64,000 nucleotides of DNA from Palsa-1439 sp050015495 (GTDB lineage: Bacteria > Verrucomicrobiota > Verrucomicrobiia > Palsa-1439), in assembly GCA_050015495.1 (NCBI GenBank), contig JBEKBH010000021.1, forward strand, positions 1-64,000, written 5' to 3'. Under the pieces are notes generated by a model. That model was not told the origin of the DNA and ran no database searches. It was given only the letters and a program-made list of their open reading frames with translations. Positions 8,276 through 18,100 of this stretch are shown here, one piece after another (within the stretch, counting starts at the first letter, position 1; every line of letters begins with the position of its first letter). A program made the translations under genes and the position numbers.

Positions 8276-9328
8276 TCAGTGGAACATGTAGGACGGGAGG
8301 AAATACATGCGCCCGGCCTGCAACTTGAATTCATCGGGCGTCAACTGGATCTGAATCTTCGCCCGGTCGTTCTTGCCCATAAACCGCAGCAGGTTGTGGA
8401 GACTGAACGGCTCGACGTACCGAATCACTCGCGCCTTCTTGATGGACGCCAACTCCTCCGCCTTGTCGATGGCATCATCGAAATAACCGAGGCCATCCAC
8501 AAAACCGGCATCCAACGCCTGTTTGCCCGACAGAATCCGCCCGTCGGCCAGGCCGTTCTTCAAATCGTCCACCTTCATGTCGCGTTCCTGCGCCACGATG
8601 CCGACGAATTTGTCGTACACCTCCATCACCATCCCCTGCACCAGCGCCTTCTCGTCGTCCGTCGGTTCCCGCGACGGGTTCAGGATGTCTTTGTACTTCC
8701 CCGATTTGAACGTGTAAAATTTGACCCCCACTTTGTCCGCCAAGCCGGCGAACGTGAAGCTCTCCATGATCACGCCGATGCTGCCGGTGATGCTCAACTC
8801 ATTCGCCACAATGTAATCCGCCCCGACCGCGACATAGTACGCCCCCGACGCGCCCATCGTGTCGATGTCGGCGACCACCGGCTTCTTCTCGCGGGCCGCC
8901 ACCACCGCGTCATAAATCGTATCCGAAGCCACCACCTCGCCCCCCGGCGAATCGATCCGCAGGATAATGGCTTTCACGTGCTTGTCATCGACCGCCTGTT
9001 GGAGCTGGTCCTGGATGTCCTCCACCATCCCGTCCTCGCTGGCGTCACCCTCTCCCGACGAACTGATCACTCCCTGCAAATAGATGACCGCGATCTTGTC
9101 CTTCGCGTCCTCTTCGCCTTCCACATACTGTTCCTGGTAACGCCCGCGATGGCTCACGGAGATGACATCGGACGCGCCCCTTCCAAACACCGCGGCAAAC
9201 AACACGAGGTTGGCCAGTACGCTCAAAAACAGGAAAAACGTCACGATCACCGCGTACACAATCCACCCCGTCCGCCTCGGCGGCGGCGGCGGCTGGTTGA
9301 CAAGATACGGCGGCACCGAGTAGTCCAT
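8276..9328 (-). CDS. sppA: Signal peptide peptidase SppA, membrane-anchored S49 protease (36K type)
   Basis: It degrades cleaved signal peptides in the inner membrane. The 350 residues have a cytosolic Pro-rich N-terminus, one transmembrane span (about 22-47) and a single S49 protease domain, as in Bacillus-type SppA rather than the double-domain E. coli enzyme. Visible motifs are RIDSPGG at 124-130, DTMGASGAYY with nucleophile Ser161, TGSIGVIM, and SGKYKD, in which Lys213 is the expected general base. I chose the start at 9328 (MDYSVPPYL). A start at 9370 would add 14 residues unlike the family. It is divergent from the amidotransferase gene. Confidence 0.92.
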   Translation of the reverse strand: MDYSVPPYLVNQPPPPPRRTGWIVYAVIVTFFLFLSVLANLVLFAAVFGRGASDVISVSHRGRYQEQYVEGEEDAKDKIAVIYLQGVISSSGEGDASEDGMVEDIQDQLQQAVDDKHVKAIILRIDSPGGEVVASDTIYDAVVAAREKKPVVADIDTMGASGAYYVAVGADYIVANELSITGSIGVIMESFTFAGLADKVGVKFYTFKSGKYKDILNPSREPTDDEKALVQGMVMEVYDKFVGIVAQERDMKVDDLKNGLADGRILSGKQALDAGFVDGLGYFDDAIDKAEELASIKKARVIRYVEPFSLHNLLRFMGKNDRAKIQIQLTPDEFKLQAGRMYFLPSYMFH

Positions 9329-9385
9329 GGTCAGTACATTGCACGACGCGCGACACCGTCGCAAGAGCAAAACGCTCGCCGTCTT

Positions 9386-9414
9386 TTGACTTGGTCAACG
9401 CCCGCGGTTATCGT
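9386..9414 (+). promoter_or_regulatory. Candidate promoter for the trpG/pabA gene
   Basis: TTGACT (9386-9391), a 17-base spacer and TATCGT (9409-9414) sit in the short divergent gap. Transcription would start about 6 nt before ATG 9427, and no Shine-Dalgarno is visible there, so a nearly leaderless mRNA is possible. Confidence 0.35.
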
Positions 9415-9426
9415 ACCGTCTCGCGT

Positions 9427-9999
9427 ATGCTGCTGGTCATCGACAATTACGATAGCTTCACGTACAACCTCGTGCAGTATCTCGGCGAGTTGGGCGTGGA
9501 CATGAAAATTTTCCGCAACGACGAGATCACGCTCGACCAGATCCGCGCCCTCAAACCGTCCCGCATCCTCGTTTCGCCCGGCCCATGCTCGCCCCGCGAA
9601 TCCGGCCTCTCCAACGACATCATCAAGACCTTCGGCCCGACCATCCCCACGTTCGGCGTCTGCCTCGGCCACCAATGCATGGGCCACGTGTTCGGCGGCG
9701 AAGTCGTCCGCGCCGAGCGCCTGATGCACGGCAAGACCTCGCCGATCCATCACAATGGCCGCGACCTGTTCGCGGGCATGCCCAATCCTTTCACCGCCAC
9801 CCGCTACCACTCGCTCCTCGTCAAACGCGACACGTTGCCCGACGTCCTCGAGGTCACCGCCGAAACCAAGCCCGAAGGCGAGATCATGGGCCTCCGCCAC
9901 AGGAAATTCCCGATCTGGGGCGTCCAGTTCCATCCCGAATCCATCCTCACGGAAAATGGCAAACATATCCTCACCAACTTCTTGAAGTTGACGGCCTGA
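9427..9999 (+). CDS. trpG: Anthranilate / aminodeoxychorismate synthase glutamine amidotransferase subunit
   Basis: A class I glutamine amidotransferase that feeds ammonia to TrpE or PabB. The 190 residues start MLLVIDNYDSFTYNLVQYL, the classic TrpG/PabA opening. The triad is visible as Cys79 (GVCLGHQ), His169 and Glu171 (FHPES). The substrate-loop segments LVSPGPCSP and HHNGRDLF are also present. Stand-alone TrpG and PabA cannot be separated by sequence, and many bacteria use one protein for both. No trpE or pabB is adjacent, so the symbol is tentative. The ATG at 9391 would add 12 residues without similarity. Confidence 0.9.
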   Translation: MLLVIDNYDSFTYNLVQYLGELGVDMKIFRNDEITLDQIRALKPSRILVSPGPCSPRESGLSNDIIKTFGPTIPTFGVCLGHQCMGHVFGGEVVRAERLMHGKTSPIHHNGRDLFAGMPNPFTATRYHSLLVKRDTLPDVLEVTAETKPEGEIMGLRHRKFPIWGVQFHPESILTENGKHILTNFLKLTA

Positions 10000-10008
10000 C
10001 GCGGCTCC

Positions 10009-10425
10009 ATGAACCTGCCCATTACCGGCGGCTGCCTGTGCGGCGCGGTCCGTTACGAATGCTCCGCCGAACCATTGCGGATGCTCAAATGCCACTGCCG
10101 CGACTGCCAGCAACTCAGCGGCGGTCCGTACCTCCCCGTCGTGGTCGTTCCGCTCAGCGCGTTCCGGGTCACCAAGGGCGAGTTGAAGTATTATCCCACA
10201 CCCAGCGTGCTGGGCCGACCGAATATTCGCGGCTTCTGCGCCAATTGCGGCTCCCGCCTCACGGGCGCGGAGAATCCCAAATGGGATTACATCGGGATCA
10301 CCGCGTCGAGTTTGGACGACCCAACCCTGTTTCAGCCCACCATGGACATCTTTGTTGCCGACGCCCAGCACTGGGACCTCATGGATCCCGATTCACCCAA
10401 ACATCAGCAATACATGCCGCGCTGA
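10009..10425 (+). CDS. GFA/CENP-V-family zinc-binding protein
   Basis: A 138-residue protein of the 'glutathione-dependent formaldehyde-activating enzyme' fold. The Cys pattern is canonical: GGCLCGAVRYEC (Cys9, Cys11), KCHCRDCQ (Cys28, Cys30, Cys33) and FCANCGSRL. Most such proteins bind structural zinc, and few have a proven enzyme activity; the family name overstates what is known. It lies 9 nt after the amidotransferase stop and may be cotranscribed, though no functional link is obvious. Confidence 0.88.
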   Translation: MNLPITGGCLCGAVRYECSAEPLRMLKCHCRDCQQLSGGPYLPVVVVPLSAFRVTKGELKYYPTPSVLGRPNIRGFCANCGSRLTGAENPKWDYIGITASSLDDPTLFQPTMDIFVADAQHWDLMDPDSPKHQQYMPR

Positions 10426-10929
10426 TAGCGCCTGCAGCGGAGATCGCGTTTTGAGGTTCGCAGTTGTAGGCCGCGTGCCCTCACGCGGTGTTCCGTGTCG
10501 TACTCCCCCCTTGTCATGCTGAGCTTGCCTACCCTGAGCTTGTCGAAGGGTCTCTGCCGTTTCCTGCTGTCCGTGCTCCAGCCGCGCCACTTTCTGTGAC
10601 CGCCCCTCGAAATCGTTTCGCTACTCGCAAAAGATTCCGCTGCCGGGCCGACTCACGTCAAATTGGAGGGCCACTCTCCGTCGTGGCCTTCTCTCCGAAG
10701 TGTGCGTAGTTTAGAGGTCACATCTAATGGGCCTGTTGCCCGGATCACTTTCTTCTTCCGGATGGGAGTGTGGTCGGGCAGAATCAGTGGCGAGGAGGCA
10801 CGTCTGCCGGGGTCGGGAAACCGATCTTGGAGTCGCAAGAAGGCTTGATAGCCGTGTCCGCGGGGATAAAATGCTGATCAATGAAACTGAATGGCCCCCG
10901 ACGGTCGCGGGCCGTAGGTCATATGGGAA
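10426..10929 (+). other. Gene-free stretch with repeat-like sequence
   Basis: I see no supportable gene in these roughly 500 bases. They contain a short hairpin, CCGCGTG-CCCT-CACGCGG, near 10472-10489, the dispersed 19-mer annotated separately, and pyrimidine-rich filler. ORFs across it have no protein-like composition. Confidence 0.6.
10532..10550. repeat. Short dispersed repeat (CCCTGAGC..GTCGAAGGG type)
   Basis: The sequence CCCTGAGCTTGTCGAAGGG recurs in near-identical form at 12250-12269. This semi-palindromic motif is familiar from many bacterial genomes as a scattered intergenic element. Both copies lie in the non-coding parts of the 10.4-12.8 kb accessory patch. Confidence 0.55.
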
Positions 10930-11673
10930 ATGTCGGCTCAAATGGCAGGCATCGAATACAACCAACTCGCCCACGAGTACGCCCGATATCGCCACAGTGA
11001 TGCGGCAACAATCGAATTGCTTGTCGCGCGAAGCGGCGTTTCCAAAGCATCCAGGGTGCTGGAGATTGGCTGCGGTACTGGCAACCATGTGTCCGAGATT
11101 CAGAAGCGCATCGGCTGTGACTGCGCTGGTGTTGACCCCGCTGAGAAGATGATCGCTGAAGCCCGGCAGCGCAACACGACCGTGGCATACCGCGTCGCAC
11201 CTGCCGAGCATCTCGACTTCCCTGAGGCTGTTTTTGACATGGCTTTTTCGGTGGACGTCGTTCACCACGTGGAGAACCGTGCGGCGTATTTTCGGGAGGC
11301 CTTTCGCGTTCTCAAGCCCCAAGGGCTACTGGCCACTTTGACGGATTGCGAGGACACGATCCGTCGGAGGATGCCTCTGGCGTTTTACTTTCCAGAAACG
11401 GTCGAGCACGAACTCAAGCGCTACCCGAGGGTCGAACAGTTGCGAGAGTATTCCGAACGGGCTGGCTTTGAGATGGTCGGCCAGGGAATTGTGGAACAGG
11501 CCTATGAGTTGAGGGACGCCGAGGCCTATCTTCGGAAGGCTTACTCATGCCTACGGTTGATTTCCGAAGGGGCCTTCGCTTCCGGAATCGCGCGCATGCA
11601 GAGCGATTTGGAGAGAGGGCCGTTGGCGTGCGTATCTCGAAACTTTGTCCTCTGGAACCGGAAGCGCGAATGA
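10930..11673 (+). CDS. Class I SAM-dependent methyltransferase
   Basis: The 247 residues have a Rossmann methyltransferase core. Motif I is VLEIGCGTGNHV near 38-49, the acidic loop is DCAGVDPAEKMI, motif II/III is FDMAFSVDVVHHVEN, and FRVLKPQGLLATLTD is the post-III strand. This is a Methyltransf_11/25-type small-molecule or lipid methyltransferase; the substrate is unknown. It starts at ATG 10930 and is followed within 30 nt by an NTF2-like gene on the same strand. The flanking intergenic DNA is repeat-rich, so the pair may be an acquired unit. Confidence 0.82.
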   Translation: MSAQMAGIEYNQLAHEYARYRHSDAATIELLVARSGVSKASRVLEIGCGTGNHVSEIQKRIGCDCAGVDPAEKMIAEARQRNTTVAYRVAPAEHLDFPEAVFDMAFSVDVVHHVENRAAYFREAFRVLKPQGLLATLTDCEDTIRRRMPLAFYFPETVEHELKRYPRVEQLREYSERAGFEMVGQGIVEQAYELRDAEAYLRKAYSCLRLISEGAFASGIARMQSDLERGPLACVSRNFVLWNRKRE

Positions 11674-11701
11674 TGGGAAAATGGGTAATGCGAGTGTAAT
11701 A

Positions 11702-12091
11702 ATGTTAGACTTCTCGACCATGGGACTCTCAAACGATCCAGCAGCGGTTGTGCAGAGACAGCTTGATGCCTTCAATGCGCGAGACCTTGAGGCGCTGCTG
11801 GCGACATACGCGGAGGATGCACAGATGTTGGAGTATCCATCCAAGTTGCTGGCCAGTGGAGCGGCGGCATTTCGAGAGCGTTACACGGCTCGGTTTCAGG
11901 AGCCAAATTTATATGCCAGACTTTTGAGCCGCACCGTGATGGGGAGTTTTGTCGTTGACCACGAGGAGGTGACTCGGACCTTCCCCGAAGGCGCAGGCAA
12001 GATTAGACTCTTGATGATTTACGAAGTGCAGCAGGGCAGAATTGCCAAGGCTTGGAGCATTCCCGGTGCGAAGACGCTCGATAAGCCATGA
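11702..12091 (+). CDS. NTF2-like/SnoaL-fold protein
   Basis: About 129 residues from ATG 11702; ATG 11720 (MGLSNDP) is an alternative that cannot be excluded. The pattern PAAVVQRQLDAFNARDLEALLATYAEDAQ is the typical first helix pair and cone entry of NTF2-like/ketosteroid isomerase-fold proteins. It is followed by a FRERY helix and curved beta strands. Proteins of this fold bind or isomerise diverse small molecules, and none of the visible residues identifies a substrate. It follows the methyltransferase closely and precedes a hairpin that may terminate the unit. Confidence 0.72.
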   Translation: MLDFSTMGLSNDPAAVVQRQLDAFNARDLEALLATYAEDAQMLEYPSKLLASGAAAFRERYTARFQEPNLYARLLSRTVMGSFVVDHEEVTRTFPEGAGKIRLLMIYEVQQGRIAKAWSIPGAKTLDKP

Positions 12092-12110
12092 AGACGAGGC
12101 CTAATAAAGA

Positions 12111-12130
12111 GGAGACCCGTTTGGGTCTCC
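12111..12130 (+). terminator. Hairpin, possible terminator after the NTF2-like gene
   Basis: A perfect 8-bp stem, GGAGACCC (12111-12118) with GGGTCTCC (12123-12130), closes a GTTT loop 20 nt after the stop codon. There is no U tract, so termination is uncertain. Confidence 0.45.
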
Positions 12131-12249
12131 GGAGTCACATCTAAGCATTGTGACATTGTGGCCATCCGGATCCTCCCGCAGTCTTCCCCTCCGCTCGCCG
12201 CACCGCGTGCCGCGCCTCATCCGTTCCGTCCGTGTGAATCTGCCTCTTG

Positions 12250-12269
12250 CCCTGAGCGAGGTCGAAGGG
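12250..12269. repeat. Second copy of the CCCTGAGC..GTCGAAGGG repeat
   Basis: CCCTGAGCGAGGTCGAAGGG differs from the copy at 10532-10550 only in the centre. It is non-coding and lies between the NTF2-like gene and a small minus-strand ORF. Confidence 0.55.
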
Positions 12270-12319
12270 TGGCTCGCCCTTCGCATCGCTGACAGGGCAG
12301 GGAGCCGTCCGCCTTCTGC

Positions 12320-12556
12320 CTACGAGCTTCCGCGTTTCGGGTAGATACGATCAATAAAACGCATGGCCGTCTCCGTTTTCTGTTCGTCGGTGTCGGATAC
12401 ACGGCAACGACTCGTCACGTCCACGTCGTCCACTTCGATGATCCGCTTGCCCCGCGCCGGTGGATTCATCGTCAACATCACGCCATGGGACGCGAATTCA
12501 ACCTCGTCTCGTATCACAATCTTGTGGGTTCGATACTGTGTTTCGCTTCGAGTCAT
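12320..12556 (-). CDS. Small hypothetical protein
   Basis: A 78-residue reading from ATG 12556 (MTRSETQYRTHK). In-frame starts also exist at 12583 and 12652. The composition looks coding: alternating strands, IIEVDDVDVTSR, and an amphipathic EQKTETAMRFIDRIYP helix. I recognise no family. No signal peptide or membrane span is visible in the short form. It stands alone on the minus strand within the accessory patch. Confidence 0.45.
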   Translation of the reverse strand: MTRSETQYRTHKIVIRDEVEFASHGVMLTMNPPARGKRIIEVDDVDVTSRCRVSDTDEQKTETAMRFIDRIYPKRGSS

Positions 12557-12772
12557 AACGCCGCCAGTTTCAAAGCTGGCCATTTCAAAGTACGGTTCAT
12601 GGAAGAACAGTACGGGGAACAGAGGCGCAACGCCATAGGGTGTTGACCCCACAAGAACAAGTGGCGCTGTGGCTCACCCTTCCTCGTCCGTTTTCCGTCT
12701 TCTGCCTTCTGTCTTCCATTCAAGGTTGACGGCCATGCGATAATGCCGACAGCATTCTGGGGATCATCAACA

Positions 12773-13309
12773 ATGCTGACCGACAAACAAGCAGCCCAAT
12801 ACTTCCACCGCTGCTACACGGCAGTCGACGGGCTGTGGTTTATGAAGGTCGAGGAGAAGCACGGGTTCGAAGCCGCTTTGGAGGCTGACCATCAAGTCTG
12901 GAAAGTCCTGCCGAAGATTCAGGCGCGGATGCTCAAAGCCATGCTGAATGCCGACCGGGGAATCGACGCGCTCCGGGAATGCCTGACGACAAAGCTGGCT
13001 CTCGAGGAGTTTGATTTCGAGACCCGGAAGACCGTCGATGGCTTCAACATTCTGGTCAATCGTTGCCCCTGGCATGATCAACTGGTGAAGTCAGGCCGGG
13101 AACATCTCGCGAATATCGTGGGCCGACGGATCTGCGGAACGGAATACCCGGTCTGGGCCGCCGAGTTTGGCGACATCCAGTTCGTGCTTCAGCAGCAGAT
13201 CTGTGAAGGCTGCGGACAGTGCGTGCTGCGGTTCAGCCAGAATGTCGTCCAAGCCGTTGAAACCCCGGCCGCGCCACCACCGAACAAGACGTTAACGGGC
13301 CTTCCATGA
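12773..13309 (+). CDS. DUF6125-like protein
   Basis: The 178 residues start MLTDKQAAQYFHRCYTAVDG. The pattern YFHRCYTAVDGLWFMKVEE, a CPWHDQLVKSGREHL block and a C-terminal ICEGCGQCVLRF resemble the DUF6125/L-2-amino-thiazoline-4-carboxylate-hydrolase-like group, in which Cys and His residues of the CPWH segment are conserved. The activity of DUF6125 members is not established. I chose ATG 12773 over 12743 by family start. The stop overlaps the next gene by ATGA, so the two are coupled. Confidence 0.7.
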   Translation: MLTDKQAAQYFHRCYTAVDGLWFMKVEEKHGFEAALEADHQVWKVLPKIQARMLKAMLNADRGIDALRECLTTKLALEEFDFETRKTVDGFNILVNRCPWHDQLVKSGREHLANIVGRRICGTEYPVWAAEFGDIQFVLQQQICEGCGQCVLRFSQNVVQAVETPAAPPPNKTLTGLP

Positions 13310-14514
13310 AGCGAAGGCTTTGGATTCCTGTCGTCCTCACACTCTTGGCACTGGTGGCCGTCGTCGTCCTGTACCGGGAGAAGTGGGAGAAGGCGTATTA
13401 TTGGGTTCAACTCCGCCAGTTGAACAAGCAGGTCCTGGCTCTCGAAAAAGCGGGTAAAAACACTCAATGCGCCTACCAGATTCTCACCGAGACCGACTGG
13501 CTCGTGGATTCAACCCGCGATTTTGACCGCATCGCCAGCCGCATTCAGGACCTTCGCGCCACCCTGAAAGATCCCTCAGCAATGAACGCTCCCGACGAAC
13601 AGTCCGAGACCGACGGCAGTTGGGGCCGATGCTATACGGAATGGTTTTTCAAGTTGGATGCGTCCTTCGGTGAAATCTCCGAGCTCGACGACAAACATCT
13701 GGTGCCAAAGTATCCCTGCCGTTTCCTCGATCAGATCAATTCCCCGGAAAGACTCACCGCCCATCTCAACAATCTTCTCATCTCGGACCCGGATGCCGAC
13801 GGCGTTGACCGTGGCCGCGAGTTCAACGAGACCGTGGCGAACCTGCTGCGGCTGGTCATCCACCACGAGCCGGCAAATTACCCGTATCATCCCCAACTCA
13901 AGAAAGCGTTTCTCGATTTTCTCATGAACAAGGCGCGCAACACCGACACCGGCTACTGGGGCGCCTGGTTCAAGTCGGGCGACCGCATCATCAAGACGGA
14001 TCGCCTGAGCATCACGTTTCACATCATCAGCTATCTCAAAGGCGATATCACCGATTGGCCGAAGGTCATCGATACCACGCTGGCCATCAAGGACAAGCGA
14101 TACCCAAACGGTTGGCTGAGCCACTCGGGTTATGCCAATCATCACAACATGGATGTGGTCGTGCTCTTTCGCTATGGCTGGAAACACGCCACCCCGCGCC
14201 AACAAGAAGCCATCCGCACCGAGCTCCGCAAAATGCTCGATTGGTGCTTGAAGAAATCCCTCCAGCCGGATGGGTCATTCCGAGTGCGCGACGGGGAATC
14301 CCTGGAAGAGACGGCGTACTTCGGCACGGCGTTTCTCGCGCGCGTCGGCTACTTCGACCGGGCGCGGCGTTTCTGGACCGACGAGGAGTTTCCGGGCGCT
14401 TCGGAGGCGAAGCAGCACATCGCCGCGTACATTCGCGCGCATCTCGGCTCGGGCGGGGAAGGAGGATCGTATTACCGGGACGCACTCGCCGAGCTGGGCG
14501 AGACAGCGCCTTGA
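13306..14514 (+). CDS. Membrane-anchored helical protein of unknown function
   Basis: A 402-residue protein with an N-terminal transmembrane anchor (about residues 5-22, IPVVLTLLALVAVVVLY) and an otherwise soluble, helix-rich body presumably outside the membrane. Segments such as GYWGAWFKSGDRIIKTDRLSI, HHNMDVVVLFRYGW and ESLEETAYFGTAFLARVGYF suggest an alpha/alpha-toroid-like repeat, as in six-hairpin or prenyltransferase-like folds. That is inference from helix periodicity only. It begins inside the DUF6125 gene's stop codon (ATGA), so the two probably act together. No catalytic motif is recognised. Confidence 0.75.
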   Translation: MKRRLWIPVVLTLLALVAVVVLYREKWEKAYYWVQLRQLNKQVLALEKAGKNTQCAYQILTETDWLVDSTRDFDRIASRIQDLRATLKDPSAMNAPDEQSETDGSWGRCYTEWFFKLDASFGEISELDDKHLVPKYPCRFLDQINSPERLTAHLNNLLISDPDADGVDRGREFNETVANLLRLVIHHEPANYPYHPQLKKAFLDFLMNKARNTDTGYWGAWFKSGDRIIKTDRLSITFHIISYLKGDITDWPKVIDTTLAIKDKRYPNGWLSHSGYANHHNMDVVVLFRYGWKHATPRQQEAIRTELRKMLDWCLKKSLQPDGSFRVRDGESLEETAYFGTAFLARVGYFDRARRFWTDEEFPGASEAKQHIAAYIRAHLGSGGEGGSYYRDALAELGETAP

Positions 14515-14565
14515 AGCAGTCGCCCCTGCTCGCGTCTTCGACAAGCTTGCCCGCGCGCGGGTCGC

Positions 14566-14931
14566 TTGCTAGATTGTTGGTCACCGATGCGTGCCCGCTG
14601 GGTTTCGGAACGTCCATTCGCGCCACCCGTTCTTGCCGCCACCGTCGTGGCAAGCTGGTGGCCAGGCCGCTATCTCCGCGTCTCGACCGTCGAGACGGAC
14701 GTCCAGTGGCGCGACAAAATGCTCAGGCTGTCGGCAGGAACGGGCGCGCAGCCGCCCCCGCTGTGCGTTACCCAAGTCTTCGTGTGTCGCGGCGTTTTGG
14801 CCAGCTACACGGCCAGCGTCAAATCCCTGCGTCATCCTTTGTACGAACGCGAATACGCCGACAAATCCGAGGCGGAGAAGGGGCATCGGGAAATCGTCGA
14901 GTTACTCGCCGCAGGCAAACTCAAATTCTAA
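14566..14931 (+). CDS. Small hypothetical protein
   Basis: A 121-residue ORF. The C-terminal half is protein-like, with YEREYADKSEAEKGHREIVELL forming an amphipathic helix before the stop. The Arg/Trp-rich N-terminus is less convincing, so the true start may be further in (for example ATG 14587). Small proteins ending in a similar 'RYxTexEAxxGH' helix occur in this type of genome, which is my only family hint. No function is proposed. Confidence 0.42.
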   Translation: MLDCWSPMRARWVSERPFAPPVLAATVVASWWPGRYLRVSTVETDVQWRDKMLRLSAGTGAQPPPLCVTQVFVCRGVLASYTASVKSLRHPLYEREYADKSEAEKGHREIVELLAAGKLKF

Positions 14932-15162
14932 TGACGGTCGCCGAGTTGGACTTTCCATCAGCCATCCTCCCGCGCACTGGCGCACTTTGTGACTCCGTGG
15001 TGAATCCGTTTGCCTGTACGCTTTTATCGTGAAACACCCTGCCCAAGAACCACTTGCGATACTGGCCGTGGCACGGCTGGTGCTCTTTTTTGGAGGCACA
15101 AACGTTCGAACATGTGTCGAATTGCCCACCAGAGGCATGGGGAGCGGCGGCGCGAGGCCCCC

Positions 15163-18100
15163 ATGCCATTTTTCCACCATCTTTTTGTCGCCAGGATTCT
15201 CTCTTGGTGCGCCCGTGGTACACGCGGTCTGATCGCGGCCAGCACCGCCGCAGTTCTCCTCGCCAGCCCAACTCGGGCATCTGAAACCCGGACCCTCCGC
15301 GGCCACGTACCACGCGCCGTGACCGAGTTGAAGTTGCAACCCGTCGACCGTCTTCCCGGCACCAACCGCTTGTATCTGGCGATCGGGTTGCCGCTGCGCA
15401 ACCAGGACGCTCTCGATAGCTTGCTCCGCCAGATTTACGACCCGGCCAGTCCCAACTACCGCCATTACCTGAAACCCGGGCAGTTCACCGAGCTGTTTGG
15501 TCCCACACCCCGTGATTACCAGGCCGTCATCGATTTCGCCAGATCGCACGGTTTTACGGTCGCCGCTACGCATCCGAATCGGGTCTTGCTGGACGTGAAC
15601 GCCTCGGTGGCGGACATCGAGAGAGCCTTTCACGTGACCATGCGCGTGTATCGACACCCGACGGAAGCCCGCACCTTTTACGCGCCGGATACCGAGCCAT
15701 CCGTCGACCTCGGCGTTCCCATCCTCGACATCAGCGGATTGGACAACTACGTCGTCCCACACCCGATGAGTCTCAAGCCAACTCCCGTCAACCAGCGGAC
15801 AAATGCCCAGCCCGCCGATGGTTCGGGGCCCGGTGGCGCCTACATCGGGTCTGATTTCCGGGCGGCATACGTTCCCGGCGTTTCACTCACCGGCACCGGC
15901 CAGACCGTCGGCCTCCTCGAATTCGACGGCTACTACGCCAATGACATCACCTCCTATGAGACGCAGGCCGGTCTCCCGAGCATCACGCTGATGAATGTTC
16001 TGCTGGACGGGTTCCGCGGCCGGCCCGGCGCCAACGATGATGAGGTATCGCTCGACATCGAAATGGCCATTGCCATGGCACCGGGACTGTCCAAAGTGAT
16101 CGTGTACGAAGCCGGACCTCGCGGTGTTCCCAACGACGTCCTGAGCCGTATGGTCACGGACAATCTCGCCCAGCAACTCAGTTCCTCGTGGACGTGGAGC
16201 GGTGGCGTCAACGCCACCACCGATCAGCTCTTTCAAGAGATGGCCGCCCAGGGACAATCCTTCTTTCAATCCTCCGGCGATACCGGCGCCTATTCCGGCT
16301 CGATCTCATTGGCCAATTATCCCGCGGACGACCCGTACATCACCGTCGTCGGCGGGACAACCCTGACCACCACCGGACCGGGTGGATCCTGGGCTTCGGA
16401 AACTGTCTGGAACTGGATGCCCACCCAGCCCGACGCCAGTAGCGGCGGCATCAGCACTTCCTACACGATCCCTAATTGGCAGCAGGGCACCAGCATGTCC
16501 GCCAACAACGGTTCGACAACCATGCGCAACATTCCCGATGTCGCGCTCACCGCCGACAACATCTACGTCATTTACGACAACGGCCAGACCGGCGATTTCG
16601 GTGGAACCAGTTGCGCCGCGCCGTTGTGGGCGGCGTTCACGGCCCTGGTCAACCAGCAAGCCGCCGCCAACAGCCAGGCGACCGTCGGTTTCCTCAATCC
16701 CGCGATCTACTCGATCGGCAACAGTTCCAGTTACACGAACAACTTCCACGATGTCACGACCGGCAATAACACCAACAGCGCCAGCCCTGCGCAATTCTTT
16801 GCCGCACCCGGCTACGACCTCTGCACCGGCTGGGGCACTCCCAGGGGCCAGAGCCTCATTAATGCCCTCAACGGTCTCGCCGCCGACCTCGTGCTCACCG
16901 AATCGGCCTCGCCCGACCCGGCCGTCGCCGCGCTTCCCCTTACGTACACCCTGACCATCGCCAACAACGGTCCCGCCACCGCCATCGGCGTCACCGTCAC
17001 CGACGCTCTGCCAGCCGATGTCACGTTCAGTTCCGCTTCCGCGAGCCAGGGCGCGTGCACGAGTATCGACGGCATTGTCATCTGCAGTCTCGGTGCCCTC
17101 ACCAACAACGGTGTCGCCACGGTCGCCATCAGTGTCGTGCCCGCGGTTCCCGCCCAGCTCACGAATACCGCCGTCGTGACCGCACTCACACCGGATCCCG
17201 TCGCGTCGAACAATACAGCTTCGCTCACCATCACCGCCACCGATCCACCGCCGTTTGTCGTCCGCCCCGCCAATCTCGACTATGGAACCCTTCTCACTGG
17301 CCAAACCAGCAATCAGGCGTTCAGCGTCATCAACAATACCGAGACGATTCTGACGGGCACAGCCGCGCTGGTTATCGACGGCAGCCCGTTTGCGGTTCTC
17401 GGCGGGAATCCCTTCAATGTTTCCGTGGGACAGACCGGCATGGTCATCGTGACGTTCAGCCCCACGTCCGCGGGACATTATACCAACTCGGTCGTGCTCA
17501 CGAGTGGCAGCGTCACATGGTCCAACGCGGTGACCGGCACGGCGACCACGCCCGCACAACTCGACGTCAGCCCGCTCTCGCTGAATTTCGGGACCGCCAC
17601 TGTCGGGCACACCGTCTCGGCGAGTTTTCTCGTAAATAACAGCGGAGGCGAAGCGCTGAGCGGCACGGCGACGATCACCGCCGCGGGATTTGCCGTCGGC
17701 GCGGGTACTTCGTACAACGTCCCGGGGTTCGGTTCGACCAACGTCGTGATCAATTTTACGCCGTTTTCCGCCAGAAGCTTCGCTGGCACCGTCATCTTCG
17801 TGTCCAACGGCGGCAATTCGAGCAATGCCGTCACCGGCAGCGGCACGTCGGGCCCGGCGGCCCGCTTCAGCGCCGCACCGACCAACGGCTCGTCGCCGTT
17901 GCTGGTCACCTTCGCCGACACGTCGTCCGGCACCATCACCAGCCGCTCATGGAACCTCGGAGACGGGACCGTGACGAATACCGCCGCAACAACCTTGGTG
18001 CACACGTACACGTGTGGCGGCCCGTACTCCGTGAGCCTCACCGTGCGCGGCACAGGCGGCTCAAATACACTGACCGAAAGCTCCTTGATCACCGTGGTCG

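Noticed and set aside
10727..11152. 141-residue plus-strand ORF before the methyltransferase
   Set aside because: Overlaps the methyltransferase start in another frame and has no coherent protein composition.
10717..12144. 11-bp direct repeat (GTCACATCTAA) on both sides of the methyltransferase/NTF2-like pair, as possible insertion or integron ends
   Set aside because: Eleven-base repeats are expected by chance many times in 64 kb, and no attC-type core, recombinase or further inverted structure is present.
14735..14785. Sequence resembling the GCGCAGCCCCCGC core of a cobalamin riboswitch
   Set aside because: No GCCACTG upstream element or paired arms, and it lies inside a plausible ORF with no cobalamin gene downstream; GC-rich coincidence.
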